DNA of 64,000 nucleotides, from assembly GCA_021234155.1 (NCBI GenBank), contig JAJEKV010000013.1, positions 12,300,669-12,364,668 of the forward strand, written 5' to 3'. Under the pieces are notes generated by a model. It saw only the letters and a list, made by a program, of their open reading frames with translations. It did no database searches and had not been told where the DNA came from. Made by a program: the position numbers and the translations under genes. Shown one piece after another: positions 24,921-39,686 of this stretch (positions within the stretch are counted from its first letter, which is position 1; every line of letters starts with the position of its first letter). The DNA comes from Isoetes taiwanensis (Eukaryota; Streptophyta; Lycopodiopsida; Isoetales; Isoetaceae).

Positions 24921-25000
24921 TGGACGCCATCAACACCTGTGAATTGGGTTGAGCCGCAGACTGCCGCTGTTGACTGGGCGGCATCGACTTGGTAGGGAAT
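22450..25000 (-). mobile_element. Ty3/gypsy LTR retrotransposon remnant
   Basis: Minus-strand RT, RNase H and integrase follow in gypsy order. LTRs, gag and protease could not be defined. The element is badly broken by frame changes. Its 5' part may extend to about 26,050, where LINE copy C begins. Confidence 0.82.
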
Positions 25001-26090
25001 GGTGAGTTCCCCCTGGTTTTGCTGATCCTCAAGATGTCTCAGAGTTCCGTAAAATGTGTTTGAACTTTTGGAAAGCTTGACGCCCTACGACAAGGGTGTG
25101 GGAAGGCGTTATCCACAAAGCCGCATTGCTGCTCACGCCCACAATCTCTACGCCGTGAGTCCAATATGGGATAACTTCCATGTCCTCGGCTAATATGGAG
25201 TGGAGGTTGAAGCATAACAGATGTGCGTGGATGCCCGCTGCAGGAAAAAGAGAGGCTGCCAGCTTCCTCGCGTAGGTTGCTTCTGCTGACAACATGCGGT
25301 ACCTCCCACAGAGTCGCAGGGAGGTTCAAATAATGCCCGAAAAAGTGATCAACATCTGATTCGACGTAAGGAGCCGTGTAAGGGTCAAGCAAAGCGCCTG
25401 GGCTACCGGTCCCGAATAAGAGTCATTTCCCAAGGATCAAAGATAATTTCTAGGTAGGATGACGAGGCGTGAATCAAGCAGGGAGCCCGAACTTGATAAA
25501 TATTCCGGGCCCCCGAGTCGGTGTCGGAGAGAGGGCGCCAAAGATGGTCGACGGAAATGATTTGCTCGGTTTCCAAGTCCATGGTGGCATTGAGGTGACC
25601 ATCGCTGATGACTCGAATCCATCCGTGGCCCAAGAATGAATGCTCGTTTGGCCCGGAGAAAAAGGTCCGGGCACACCAACATTTCATAATCACCTGGATC
25701 TTCCAGCCTTCCAAACACCAAATCAAGGGGAACCGGGATCACCCATGTTGATGAAGAAGAGGCGCGGACGCCTTTGAGGTCTTCGTGGATATGGCCATTG
25801 GCCAATTTGATGTCATATGGGGCAACTATAGAGTTGTTTGATGCCCATTTTGTTTTAAGTGAGTTTATCCGGTGATGATTGGACCGCCACTCCTCCACAA
25901 TTTGAACATGATTGACTTGTTGATTGCCCACCGTGGGTATGGGATCGTGGGGAGTAGAGGTAGCAATGTTCCAACCAAAACAGGGGAGGGTGGTGGTCCG
26001 AGAGCGTGACGAAGTTTCAAAAATTGTAGCCAAGCTTAAAGGAATTTCTGATTTTTGGCTCCCTTTGGAGTTCCGGCAGAGGCAATATGA
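25001..26090. other. unassigned region upstream of gypsy RT
   Basis: The minus strand holds a 198-codon ORF at 25,437-26,033 and overlapping frames at 25,029-25,392 with no motif I recognise. From its position it could be gag/protease sequence of the gypsy element. No CCHC knuckle or DSG protease motif was found. Confidence 0.35.
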
Positions 26091-26099
26091 GAAAAAGGA

Positions 26100-27091
26100 T
26101 CTAACAAAATGTCAAAGATAAAGCAAGAGCATGACCACATAGCCCGCCAAGGAGTACCCCCTGCGGATTGGAGTAATCCAGCTTCTAATTCATCAATAAA
26201 AATTCCAAACAAAGTTATGATAGAGACAACCCCGCTTTTACCCCAACATTAATTTCCACCACATCTTTGCATTTCATCTAACAAGGGGGAAGAAAGTTGG
26301 ACCCCACTTCTCTCATAATTTGGCCACCGTGATTGTATGATTTTGAACTCCTATATTCTTCACAACCCACAAAGTTCTCTTGGCAACCATATCAAATGCC
26401 TTAGTAAAATCTACAAAAGAAATAGTGGTTTCTTTTTCCCTTTAACAAGATCCATCATTGAAAAGGTCACCAAATGGTCGATATGGATTTTTGGCCTTAA
26501 AAACCAGCCTTTGCCCAATTTTACATCAGCCTTTAAGCCTATATAGTCGATTTTTCTATTCTAGGATAGTAGCATATAGCTTTGAGTATAAGCTACTAAT
26601 CATTATCATATTCAGACTTCTGTGGTCCAGCTTCACACCGCTTTATGAATGGGAGGATTCTATTTACCGCCATGAAATGCGGAAGCCTTCCCGCACGTCG
26701 CATTATACATATCTGTAGTTTCTCGCCAATCGCAGAACCACCACCCCATTTAAGCATCTCAACCATTGGGCCCATCGTGACGTACCGCTTTTCCATTGAA
26801 AGCCAGGGTAAACCATTTGCAACATCCTCAACCGAGTAAGATTAAGTGATATAACCGCCATCCATGTAATGTATATATTCATTCCCGGGTACATGATATA
26901 ATTACGTATGGCATGAGATCATCCGTGATTCAGCTTCTATTCCAAACTTTTCTGTCAGCTATCCAGCTATTCATTAAATTCCTCCCGGCAGTTTATGCAT
27001 AAAAGTCCTTTTTCTTTGGTCTTAACCAACCTAATATATCCTTTTTCTTAATCGCTTTTATCATCACACCGCCTTTAAACATTTGCCCGCC

Positions 27092-27093
<2 letters not shown>
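26100..27093 (-). mobile_element. L1-like LINE, copy C, RT fragment
   Basis: Minus-strand RT remnant of the same LINE lineage as copies A and B. It has VEMLKWGGG followed by INRILPFIKR (about 26,660-26,760), DHLVTFSMMDLVKGK (about 26,460), a KAFDMV-type core (about 26,400), EINVGVK (about 26,250) and FIDELEAG-like sequence near 26,190. Its 5' side abuts the (GA)n at 27,094. The element is broken by several frame changes. Confidence 0.8.

Positions 27094-27160
<67 letters not shown>
27094..27160. repeat. (GA)n microsatellite
   Basis: A GA tract of 67 bases between LINE copy C and a LINE 3' end. Confidence 0.97.
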
Positions 27161-28245
<1,085 letters not shown>

Positions 28246-28345
28246 CAGAGAGAGAGAGAGGGAGAGGGAGAGGGAGGGGGGGGGAGAGGGAGAGGGGAGG
28301 GGAGGGGAGGGGGGGGAGGGGAGGGGAGGGGAGGGGGAGAGAGAT
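28246..28345. repeat. (GA)n / GGGA-rich purine tract
   Basis: GA passing into GGGGAGG repeats, all purine on the plus strand. It marks the left end of Harbinger copy 2, as the tract at 2,870-3,095 does for copy 1. ORFs translated from it are Ser/Pro or Gly/Arg low-complexity artefacts. Confidence 0.95.
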
Positions 28346-28777
28346 GCTGGCCACACACGTCGACCCCAGAGATGACGAAACACACGAGAGATGCAGATGG
28401 GGAGAGATGGGGAGAGATGGGAGAGTGGGAAACCCAACTCCTCAGAGAGATGACGGCTTCCCCAAAATTAAGTATGCTTAATTGCCCACTAACCAAAATC
28501 ATTAGCCTTTAATTTTCACGCTTGGAAAATCAGCCCAAATGCTTCCCCACTAATCAAAACCGCGCTTATTTCCACTCTTTTTGATCTGCATACTTCTAAT
28601 TTTGCCCAAGCATCCAATTCTCAGCAACTAAATGATCACCATCCGTGTATTCTCCGCCGATTGACCCATTTGAATTTCTTTGTTTGCATTCCCCGCTTTT
28701 TGCTATTCATACATTAAGTTTTGAACCTCACTCTGCTTTAAGTCTTCCTTATTCCCCCTACAATTATTCAGAATCAG

Positions 28778-29953
28778 ATGTCTAAGGCCTCGACCGCTTT
28801 GCCGCCAGCAACAAGCCTTTCGGCCTCCTGCCAAGAAACAATGGCACCAAGAAGGACCAGAAAATGACAAAGCCAAACCTCCATGGATGTGCATTTGGAG
28901 ACTAATTCTAGCCAATTCCATCTCCAAGACAACCAAAGGGAAAAAAGATCCAAACGAGTATTGAGCCAAATTCAAATCATCTTCGGATATTGTGAGTGAA
29001 TCTTTTGAAACCCGGACTTGGTGGCTTTTGTTGTGCACTAGAAGGAAAATTCGGAAGTGATAGACACAAAGAATAGAAGTCTCCGTGGCAATGACGACAA
29101 ATCAAGATGTTCCACCTCCCTCAATCTCTTTAAATCCAGATGAAATTATAACCAATGGCACCCTCAACTTATCCAACAACACAATGCAATGGAGGGAAAT
29201 TATGATCAAATTGCAGCCTTTGTTGGGGTTCAGTGGAGTCGGTAGACAACCAAAGAACAAATGGGATAAGTCGCAAGCTAAATTCAAAGATGAGAAGGAG
29301 GCTTGTAGCCACACTGGGTTCTCAACCATCAACTTGGCGTGCTGGTATGAGAGAATGGAAGAGGTGAAGTATGGTGTTACCCCTGATAATCCAATTCCGT
29401 GGGTAGATGATGGCTAATTTGGGAATGAAGCTTCGAGGTCAGCAGACTAGCATACAAATTTCGTAATCTTCATGAATGACACTTTCTTTGAAACTATTGG
29501 AAAAGATTGCAGATTTGAAGACCACTTTGAAGATCCACACCCAAATAATAATGTAAAACACAGGAAATCCGAAACCAAAGGATGCCGAAATTCCAATCAA
29601 TAGGGACACCAACAAAGAAACCGCATGCATTCTTCAAGTCCCAGATCACCGCATGTAATCACTGAGCTTGTGGAAAACCCACAAGTAGAAAGAAGTCCAG
29701 TTGCGCATAGATGAGGACATTGCAATGGGAATATCGCGTATGGCACATTTGGGGACACCGAGGTGAAGAAATTGATTTCGAAAAGAAGAAAGTGTAAGAA
29801 AAATTGAGTTGGTTAGGGAATTGGAAACAATATGTCCGCCAATAGTTTGAAAAATTGTTGAGTCCATGGCTGCAATGACTCAGAGCATTTGTGAAATGAC
29901 AAAGGGAGACATTGCCAAATTGCTAAACCGGCTTCAATAAGAAGAAGGACCAA
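28778..29953 (+). pseudogene. Harbinger copy 2 ORF1 remnant
   Basis: It starts ATG TCT AAG GCC at 28,778, equivalent to the copy 1 start at 3,538. The Myb/SANT-like domain is readable at 29,085-29,417: ITNGTLNLSNN, QWREIMIKLQPLL, RQPKNKWDKSQAKFKDEKEA and WYERMEEVKYGV. Later parts, equivalent to the acidic linker and coiled coil, are present with many small deletions up to about 29,950. Non-functional. Confidence 0.82.
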
Positions 29954-31199
29954 AGGTTCCTTTTCACGCTTTTTAGAAATTCTATTTTGGAATTGTCTCA
30001 AACCCACTAGTATTCTTTTAAATATTGAATGACTTGTACCCGCCTATTTTAGTATTAATTATTGTCTTCTAAAGTCACAATCACCAAATTCGTAGGCTAT
30101 TTAAGCTTTCTCAATTTTTGCATGCAAGCCGCTTCCAAGACATGGAGAGAATCAGAACCGTAAATGCCCACGCCTCCAAGGTGCCGAAAGCTCATCTTCG
30201 CCTTCCCTCTTATTTGACTCCGTGATTCACTTCTTCCTCTTCTAGTGAAGTTCCATATTATTCGGGATCATGACTCATGGCCTACTTAGTGAGGAAGTTC
30301 TTCCCGGACGCTAGCATAAGAGCAACAGCCTGATCATCCGCTAGTTTGGAAAACATCTTCGAGAACCGTGTTTCTCGAATGAAGACCTTCTGGACGAGCA
30401 ACAAGAAAGCCACTTCTCCTTCCCCGTCAGGTTGCAAACCCCTGAAATAGTTATCTCTCACAAGGTTATCCATTGCAGCCTTTTCCAAGAAGACTGCAAG
30501 CTCGAAATGGGGTGAGTGTGAAGATGAGGTTTGGAATGGCAGCAAATTTTACAACAACCCAGGTGGCATATGGAATGTCCACGTAGGCTTCATGAAAAAT
30601 GGTGCCTCCATGAAATAACCGTGAGTTTTCAATGAGTCAGTGGTCCCCTGATTTGACGAAAAATATTATGCTTTGCTCACCTTTTTTTGTTCTTCATTTT
30701 CTTTTTTTATAACATGCTTTTGGTTTCTATAAAATGGCATGCCCATTTTTTTTGCTCATTTGATTCTGAACCCACGTGATGAAAAATGCCTCCATCTATT
30801 CATGCATTCTATGATCATTGGAAGGCGGTGCATCTATTTGTTTTGTATGTTGAAGTCATTTGACTCACTCAGATAGTATCGGGTACCGATGTCTTTATTT
30901 TGAATGTGGCATTATATGCCTATGTAATCTTGTCTTATGAATACAAACTTGGTTTTTATCATACTTGTTCCCTGTGACTTTGATTTCTTTTTAGTCTTGT
31001 TTGAATTTTAATTGTGAAGTCATTTGACTCACAATGTCCAGAATATACAGTTGCAAAAAGATTTCTAATGAAAATGTTTTGGAGCTCTAAATGGAAACTT
31101 AGCTCCAAACTCAATTATTTTTTTCATCATTATGTAAGAAATGCATGACAAAGAATTAAAGAGAGCTTAAATCTAATAGAATTGAATTTTGAATTTAAT
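29954..31199. other. interior of Harbinger copy 2 with third-ORF traces
   Basis: At about 30,120-30,260 the sequence aligns with the start of the extra acidic ORF of copy 1 (GCCGCTTCCAAGACATGG, then TTCTTCCTCTTCTAGTGAAG). The remainder is AT-rich, without a supported gene. Confidence 0.5.
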
Positions 31200-32330
31200 T
31201 TTATTGTCAAAAAAGTCCTGGAGGATCACATGTCCATCTAGATTCTCAAATAACACGTGTCTTCATTTGATCACCTTGTTTTTCAAGGACCCTGCTCATG
31301 GCTTCGCCTCATAGTAATATATTGGTGGAGGATCATCTTCAATTAAGTGCCATGTCCTTCTTGTCTTCCATTATACAAAAAGTTCCAAAGAACACAACAT
31401 GCATGTATGATCTTGAGGCTTTGCGAATATGCACCGCAAGTGTTTCTAATTTCATTTTTTCTTCACAATGCCAACCATTTTCTACACACACTCGCCTCTA
31501 CAAATCCTTTTGTTGAACTTATCATAAGCACTCCATTTTGAGGGAAAACTTTAAGGGAGAAAGGCCCGCTAGAATGTCAATCACCTAAGCAGAGGTGGAA
31601 TAAACCGAACCCTTGGTCAATAGGTTGCCCCCTTCTTCTCCGCACACCGAGTCACCACTAGTTCTTGCAAAAATTTGTTTTGAAGCAATTTTATTATAAA
31701 TAGAGCTCTTCTAAACCGTTGGAATCATGGACCTAACCGCTCTAGTTACACAAACATTTATAAACAATCTGATATGTGTACAATTCCCTTGCATGAGACA
31801 TGAGTGCCTCTTATGTCTCCGCCGTAATAGTCATCCACATTATCCTTTTTTTCGTTGGCTTCCAAAAAAAGGGGAACCGCCAACTACACCATATATTAGC
31901 AAACCATTTTGCATCATGGAATTTTTAATACACCGGAAGTTAATTTGCTCCCTGACGCATTGCAACAAACCATTTGTAAAGATTGTCTTCGGCCAATACA
32001 AGCTGCGACTTTCTTTGTATATTTTCTCGCGACTGCTTGCTAGAAAATACTTAACCATAGCAATTGCTTTCCTTGGATCAACGGGGTCTTTACTTAATCC
32101 CTGCCCGACAAGATAAGGCACAATTAAACCTACCGCCTCAAATGTGGCCCCTTTCATCCCGTAAAATTGGTGCCATATATCGTTTTCTAAGGATGGTGCA
32201 TTACCTGGGCATGGTTATCGAGCATATCCCATCAGTTCTTTTTGCTGGAGCAATCCCAAAATCTTCTTGGTGGTCTTTAACTGGAACCCGAACCAGAACC
32301 ATTAAAGTCAGCAGATACAAAAAATACCAT
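31200..32330 (-). pseudogene. Harbinger copy 2 transposase remnant
   Basis: The minus strand keeps MKGATFEAVGLIVPYLVGQG and DPVDPRKAIAMVKYFLAS (32,157-32,040), matching the copy 1 N-terminal region. The C-terminal end near 31,205-31,270 matches LFENLDGHVL of copy 1. The catalytic core between is heavily broken. Non-functional. Confidence 0.78.
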
Positions 32331-32794
32331 TTTATCTTCTAAAACCTCATCATCGTAATCGTGGTCATTGGTCTTCGAGTCGTTGAGTTCCAAAGAGCCG
32401 CAAAATGTTATCTCCAGAATGCAAACCGGAAAGTGTCAAAGCAAAAAAGCATGGCAATCATGCCAAGAATGACCGTATCCATGGTTTAGTGGTCGGAATC
32501 TAAAGCCCTGGGGAGGCAAAACTAGAAATGAAATATCCCACATAGACCGCCAAACCAAGAAAAACAAAGTTTTGAATATCCCACAATTTGACCGAATGGA
32601 ACGCTATGGCCTAATTATCCCACAAAGAGAAATTGTCGGCCGTAATGAATGCACGACGAAAATCCGCAAACAAAGAAAAATTGCCCACAACCGAGGGGCC
32701 GCTAAGCCCTCGAGACAATTGTTCCTCTCCTCCCAAAAAATACACGTACATTTAGGAGGAACCCATGTGACTAGAGATGGATTTTTTAAGTGAG

Positions 32795-34794
<2,000 letters not shown>

Positions 34795-34802
34795 ATAATT
34801 AG

Positions 34803-35016
34803 CTTGGTTCGGGAAATACCGAGGTTTAAGCCCATGTGTCCGTTTATTTTCTAAAATTAACATGTAGGCAAAATATTAGCAGGAAAATTTCATGCTACAA
34901 CTAAGAGTTTTTCTTGGTTTTTCCGGCAATTTTGAAGAATAGCCTTGTAGCTTGCCGGACAGGTTCAAAACTACAGGAAACTTGATGCTTTAGGCTAAAA
35001 AGTTTCCCGAACCAAG
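34803..35016. mobile_element. hAT-like MITE with 8-bp target duplication
   Basis: A 214-base element with perfect 14-base terminal inverted repeats, CTTGGTTCGGGAAA at 34,803-34,816 and its complement at 35,003-35,016. It is flanked by the identical 8-base direct repeat ATAATTAG at 34,795-34,802 and 35,017-35,024. An 8-bp target duplication is typical of hAT elements. No coding capacity. The perfect ends suggest a recent insertion. Confidence 0.88.
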
Positions 35017-35024
35017 ATAATTAG

Positions 35025-35877
35025 TAATGTGGCTTTAGGAACATTTAGAAACGACAAATATGTAGACAACATACATCTACTATATCAACTAGGGGTATGC
35101 TCAATGGTTTCGGGAATGCATTTTTTTACATCCATATTGTGCTACGTATTCTAATGCATGTGGATTCTTCACTAAGGAATATACATCACAATGGTTTTAG
35201 GTGAACAGCGTATATTTGCATGCAACCCAAGGGCATATAGAACCCAACCAATCCACCCTCAAATCACTACAATAAGTATTTAAGTTGTTCAATGATGCAG
35301 AGCTAAGTGGGAAACCAAAAAGTATATGTTAACAACTAATTGACTTTGTGTTTATCGGTCCTTTTACAGTTTTTACTACATCTTAAATCACGTGTCTTGT
35401 AATGTTTTAAGGATCATGAGCTCATGGCCATCCGATCTTGAGGTGTTAAAACCAAGAACTCATCGTAGCAGAAAATAAGAGACTATCGTGATAGCCCACC
35501 GGAGATTACAATTGAGATACTTTACTGACCACTGATTTATCAATGCTTCCTCTCTCATGGGTTTGCACAACAACCCACTCGGCGTGTCGGTCTCATGGAT
35601 TATTGTGCAGAACCCGCTCGATTGAAGCATTAGCCCCCTCTTACAATACTCTAGACCTATGCTAACATTTTTTCAATTTACAACCAGAGAGAATTTAATT
35701 ATTTCTATGAACTACTTTATTTAATGGAATATGATATGATATTTAATGAATATGATATGATACCGAACAAAAAGTTCCATTCTATCTAGGAAAATTGGGT
35801 ATTGATATAAGTTATATTGATAGTAAAAAAAGTTAGATTCAATTCCGTCGTCGCGTTCACCAAGAGCGCCTTGCCAC
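35025..35877. other. no recognisable gene
   Basis: AT-rich sequence. A short direct repeat of AATATGATATGATA occurs at about 35,727-35,765. Nothing else supported. Confidence 0.5.
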
Positions 35878-36420
35878 CTTTTTTTTTTTTTTTTTGAGAA
35901 AAGGAAGATGTCTATTGATCATGAGAAATTACATAAAATCAAAAAGGGAACCCCTTAGGTTCAATAGTTTCCAAATTCCACCTATTTATATATCACTCGG
36001 GAATTCGCCTAACTACAAAAGGTACAGAATCGAGCAGCCGTGGAGGACCAAAATATATGCCGATTTGAAGAGGAAGCCGCTGCGCTTAAAGATCTTGAGG
36101 ATGAAATCGAAGTTCGGACCTGTCGCCTTCTTCGGGATGATCACAAATCAGAGCCAATCGGATCCAATTGCCACTAATCTCGCTCCACTCGTGCAAAGGC
36201 AAAAACCAAAGAGGGGTGTATCTCGAGAAAAGGATAAGAGCTTCTCCTTGGGCATCCGGGCAAAGGTTGTGGTGGTAGAAGATGTCTAGGAAATGGAGGA
36301 ACCGGTCATCCGTAAGGAGTCTTCATAGCAAAAGGAATCTGCCTAAGATGTGCGCCCGGCATCCATTAAGCGTAAAGGGTTTGAGCTTGTTCGCATCCTC
36401 ATCAATGGAGGGGGTATGGG
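35878..36420 (-). mobile_element. poly(A)-tailed retroelement 3' end
   Basis: A T run at 35,879-35,895 followed by GAGAAAAGGAAGATGTCTATTG is the antisense of a poly(A)-tailed 3' end. The minus strand has scraps of open sequence (about 36,000-36,290) but no zinc finger or RT motif I can name. The 5' boundary is a guess. Confidence 0.45.
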
Positions 36421-36730
36421 CCATCGATGCTCATTGTTGAAGATCTCAGAAGCGGTGCAAAATTAGACAAATCGTGAAGGCTTACGTACTCATCCCTCGT
36501 GGTGAGAGCAATCGCCACTCAGATATCGTAAAATGATCATCAAGAATAAGCATATCTTTACATACAAAATGCAATTTAATCCTACAAAATTCCCAATAGA
36601 TAACCAAGCATTATCCGCTTTATCTTTGTTTGCGAATTTTATGAGTTGTTCCAAGAAATTTCAATTTGAAAGCTACTTTCATCCTGTGCGCTTTTCTTAT
36701 AGGGAATGTTAATAAAATTTAGTTCTATGT

Positions 36731-36785
36731 GTTTACCCGACATTCAGTTTTTTTACCCGACATTCAGGCTTTTTACCCGACATTC
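36731..36785 (+). repeat. 20-bp tandem repeat, three units
   Basis: TTTACCCGACATTC recurs with a 20-base period at 36,732, 36,752 and 36,772. It lies just upstream of the foldback element, whose ends contain the related TTGACATT. Confidence 0.85.
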
Positions 36786-36820
36786 TTGGCGACGGAATTG
36801 AATCTAACTGTCTTCCACGT

Positions 36821-36945
36821 TACAGTAATGTCAATTTACTTGACATTTTCGGAGATGGAAACAGGGCGCTACGGAGCCCTATTTCCATCCGCTGAGCTCC
36901 CTGTTCCATCTCTTCAGAATGTCAAGTAAAATTGACATTCCTGTA
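36821..36945. mobile_element. nested foldback MITE
   Basis: Outer arms TACAG.AATGTCAATTT and its inverted partner (about 26 bases) lie at 36,821-36,847 and 36,918-36,945. Inside, GAGATGGAAACAGGG (36,852-36,866) can pair with either CCCTATTTCCATC (36,878-36,890) or CCCTGTTCCATCTC (36,900-36,913). The whole 125 bases can form nested hairpins. No clear target duplication was assigned. Confidence 0.7.
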
Positions 36946-38596
36946 TACAAGAAAACTAGTCCATAAGCCTATAAACTTTTTCGTCTTGTGGGTGGCAAAA
37001 TTCAATTCTATTCCATTATTATGCGCTTTCTTGCATTTATATTGTCTCAAAAATATTGGGTGTTTAAAGTCTTAAGATCCTTTATTTTTCCATTCACTTT
37101 TTGTTGCCGACGAGCTTTGAAATGAAGTACAATTGTATGCTTTTAATCTTTATGCCAAGCTTTTACTACTAAGCATTTTACTCTCAATCACACTTGTTTT
37201 CTTGATCCCTAAAGCATCCTTATCTCTTGTCCTCACATAAAAAACGAGTTAATGTGGAACGCTCTCAATACTTGTGCAATACAATACAAAATTTAGACAT
37301 TTCAACCAAGGAAAGAAAAAGGATAGAACGAAAATGACTAGAATGAGGGCTGAAATGAAGGCATAACGAGCGGACCTAAGAATTTACACATCAGAGCCTA
37401 TGGCAAGTAACTTAATCAAGTTCAGTAAACGAGCATATACAGTGGTGGTAATAATTAAAAAAGCGAAGTAATTCTAAAGGTTTCTTGGTCGATTCCAAGG
37501 AAAAAGACGACCCAATTACAACGACATGACTTGTAATTTGAATAAACGAAAAGATTAGGAGGGTAGTGATAGAAGGCAGCAAGTAATGTTGCAATTGAGG
37601 GCATATAGGGCATGACAAGGCATGTGTTGTTTGAGGCTTAAAAAATATAGATATAGATAGATAGATAGATAGATAGTATTTTAACGTGGACGAGGAGACG
37701 AAGAAGAGAGAGCTTGTAGGTGAAGCAATAAAGCTCTAATGGGGCATCTTAGCACTCAATGGGAAGCTACCCTTAAATAAGGTCAAAACTCAACCGACAG
37801 ACGCGTGGCATATGCTTACCTAACCCTTACGGGGCAGGTAGGACCAACCACAAATTTACACGTCGGAAAATACCCATTTTGATACTATGCGTTTTGATTA
37901 TTTTAGCAAACAAATGTGCGTTTTTTGGGACTTGCCTGCGTTTCACAAGGAAGAGGAGGAAGAAGAAGCGCTCAAATTTTTTTTGCTTTGTCTGCATCTC
38001 ACACCTCAATTCTTCGTGCTTCCATGTTGTGCATCCTTGATTCTGACGAAATTTCACAATTTGGGGCCCCCTCCAGTCTGCCATTGCTTCAAATTAACAT
38101 GTAGCCAATGTATAACCTGCGTAATCTCAACGCATCTCTTGGATTTACCAAAGCAATTCAAGTTTTATGTTCTTGCAGCAAATTCCATAATGTAATCTGC
38201 AGATATACGTCCTTGCAGCAGATTCTAGCATGTAATTAGATGTAAATTTTGCAGTACAGAGTGCATCTGTGATGAATTTGGCATCAGAGGGAGGTATCCA
38301 GGACAATTCATGTACATTTCCCTAGATTGGACAGCAATGTGAAGTAAATCAGCCTTAAAAGCGCTGTAAGACAAGAATTTAACTTTGTCAGAACTTCTAT
38401 TTGGGGAGAATTGGCACGGAGCTGCAGCACATTTTGCCCAATTGGGATCTGAGAAAGCGATAGAAGCACCAGCAAACTGGCTTTTGATACTCCAGCCATA
38501 GCCGGTCTGGTAGAGACTAGCAAAAAGGTACGCAATTGCATGGTTCAGATGTAATCACATTGCTCCAAATTCAAACCTAACAATCCATATCTACAG
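36946..38596. other. region upstream of PLATZ; first exon and promoter not located
   Basis: It contains a GATA microsatellite (37,647-37,676). A sequence after that microsatellite resembles the LINE 3' end (TTTTAACGT then AGGAGACG). The first exon and promoter of the PLATZ gene should lie here. A possible donor AAAAAG/GTACGC is at about 38,527, but I could not find a convincing start codon. Confidence 0.4.
37647..37676. repeat. (GATA)n microsatellite
   Basis: About seven units of TAGA/GATA. It is immediately followed by a possible LINE 3' terminus. Confidence 0.9.
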
Positions 38597-39686
38597 GCTA
38601 GAAGTCAGGATGATCTGGAGAATAAGATCAGCCCCATTTGGCTGAAACCTCTCCTGGAAACAAAATTCTTCAATTCTTGCCAAATTCACGGAAACCAGGC
38701 CAAAACGAATGCAACCTCTACTGCATGGATTGTATGGGAAATGGGCTGTGCTCTTTGCATTTCAGATCACAAGGGTCATCATGTGGTGCAGGTATGTAAG
38801 AAAAGTATGGCATTCGGTCTTGGAAGGACAATGTGGGTAGAATTTTTGAAGTTTTTGGTAAACTGGCTTGGTTATGGCTATGCAGATCAGAAGGTCTTCC
38901 TTTTATGCTTTTAGTAAACTGGTTTGGTTATGGCTATGCAGATCAGGAGATCTTCCTACCATGATGTGATCAGGATTTCAGAAATACAAAGGGTGCTTGA
39001 TCTGGCAGGAGTTCAGACCTACATCATAAACAGTGCTAGAGTAGTTTTCCTGAATGAAAGACCACAGCCAAGGCATGCAAAGGGCGTGACAAAACCTGTG
39101 AGATATGTGGCAGAAGTCTTCTTGACAGTTACCGCTACTGTTCTTTTGGGCTGCAAGGTAAGTACATAGTTACTTAAATGCATAAAACTTTTGCACTTCA
39201 GTCCAAGTTGCTAAAGCATAGATATTCCTTTCGTTCAATTTGAAGCAACCCAGCTCATAACAATTTATATACTATATATCTTACTAGTTCTCCTATTCGG
39301 TTAAATGGCAGCTTGCAGGAATCAAACGGCACAATGACATGACATTTGTCTTGCAACCAAGGAAACAGAGTGATAACGTTAGAGGCTCGAACTCAAATAA
39401 TTCAGATGATACATCTTCTCACAAGAAGGCCAGGTCAATTTTCAACCATGAATACTCTGGTGGTGAAAATGCTTCTCCATACCACATTTCTATACATAAC
39501 TTAGACAGTCTTGAGGTCATCTCTGATGCTGATGATATGCACGAGGAATCTGACATTGCCCAAACTTCTGAAAATCTAAATAACAGACATTCATCACCTG
39601 ATGCCAGACCACTAGAATTTAAGCATAGAGCTGCAAATTCAAAACGGCGCAAGGGAATTCCTCGCAGATCCCCCTTTGGAATGTAG
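38597..39686 (+). CDS. PLATZ-family zinc-finger transcription factor (three 3' exons)
   Basis: PLATZ proteins are plant-specific zinc-dependent DNA-binding proteins that bind A/T-rich DNA. Exon 38,597-38,791 encodes [20 protein letters not shown], then [16 protein letters not shown] and [10 protein letters not shown], giving the first Cys/His cluster. Exon 38,942-39,157 encodes [39 protein letters not shown] and [17 protein letters not shown]. Exon 39,319-39,686 begins [14 protein letters not shown] and ends with [13 protein letters not shown] and a stop. Introns 38,792-38,941 and 39,158-39,318 have GT-AG ends and place the exons in the standard PLATZ order. The frame is interrupted by three apparent one-base losses, at the A run 38,702-38,705, the T run 38,754-38,756 and the A run 39,091-39,094. 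It is either a recent pseudogene or a real gene with homopolymer errors. The start exon is not identified. Confidence 0.85.
38858..38957 (+). repeat. 56-bp tandem duplication across a PLATZ splice acceptor
   Basis: GTAAACTGG.TTGGTTATGGC, then TATGCAGATCAG and TCTTCCT, occurs at 38,858 and again at 38,914. Both copies contain TATGCAG/ATCAG, so the third exon has two potential acceptors, 38,885 and 38,941. Only the second leads into the complete conserved exon. The first would give an early frame difference. Confidence 0.75.
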
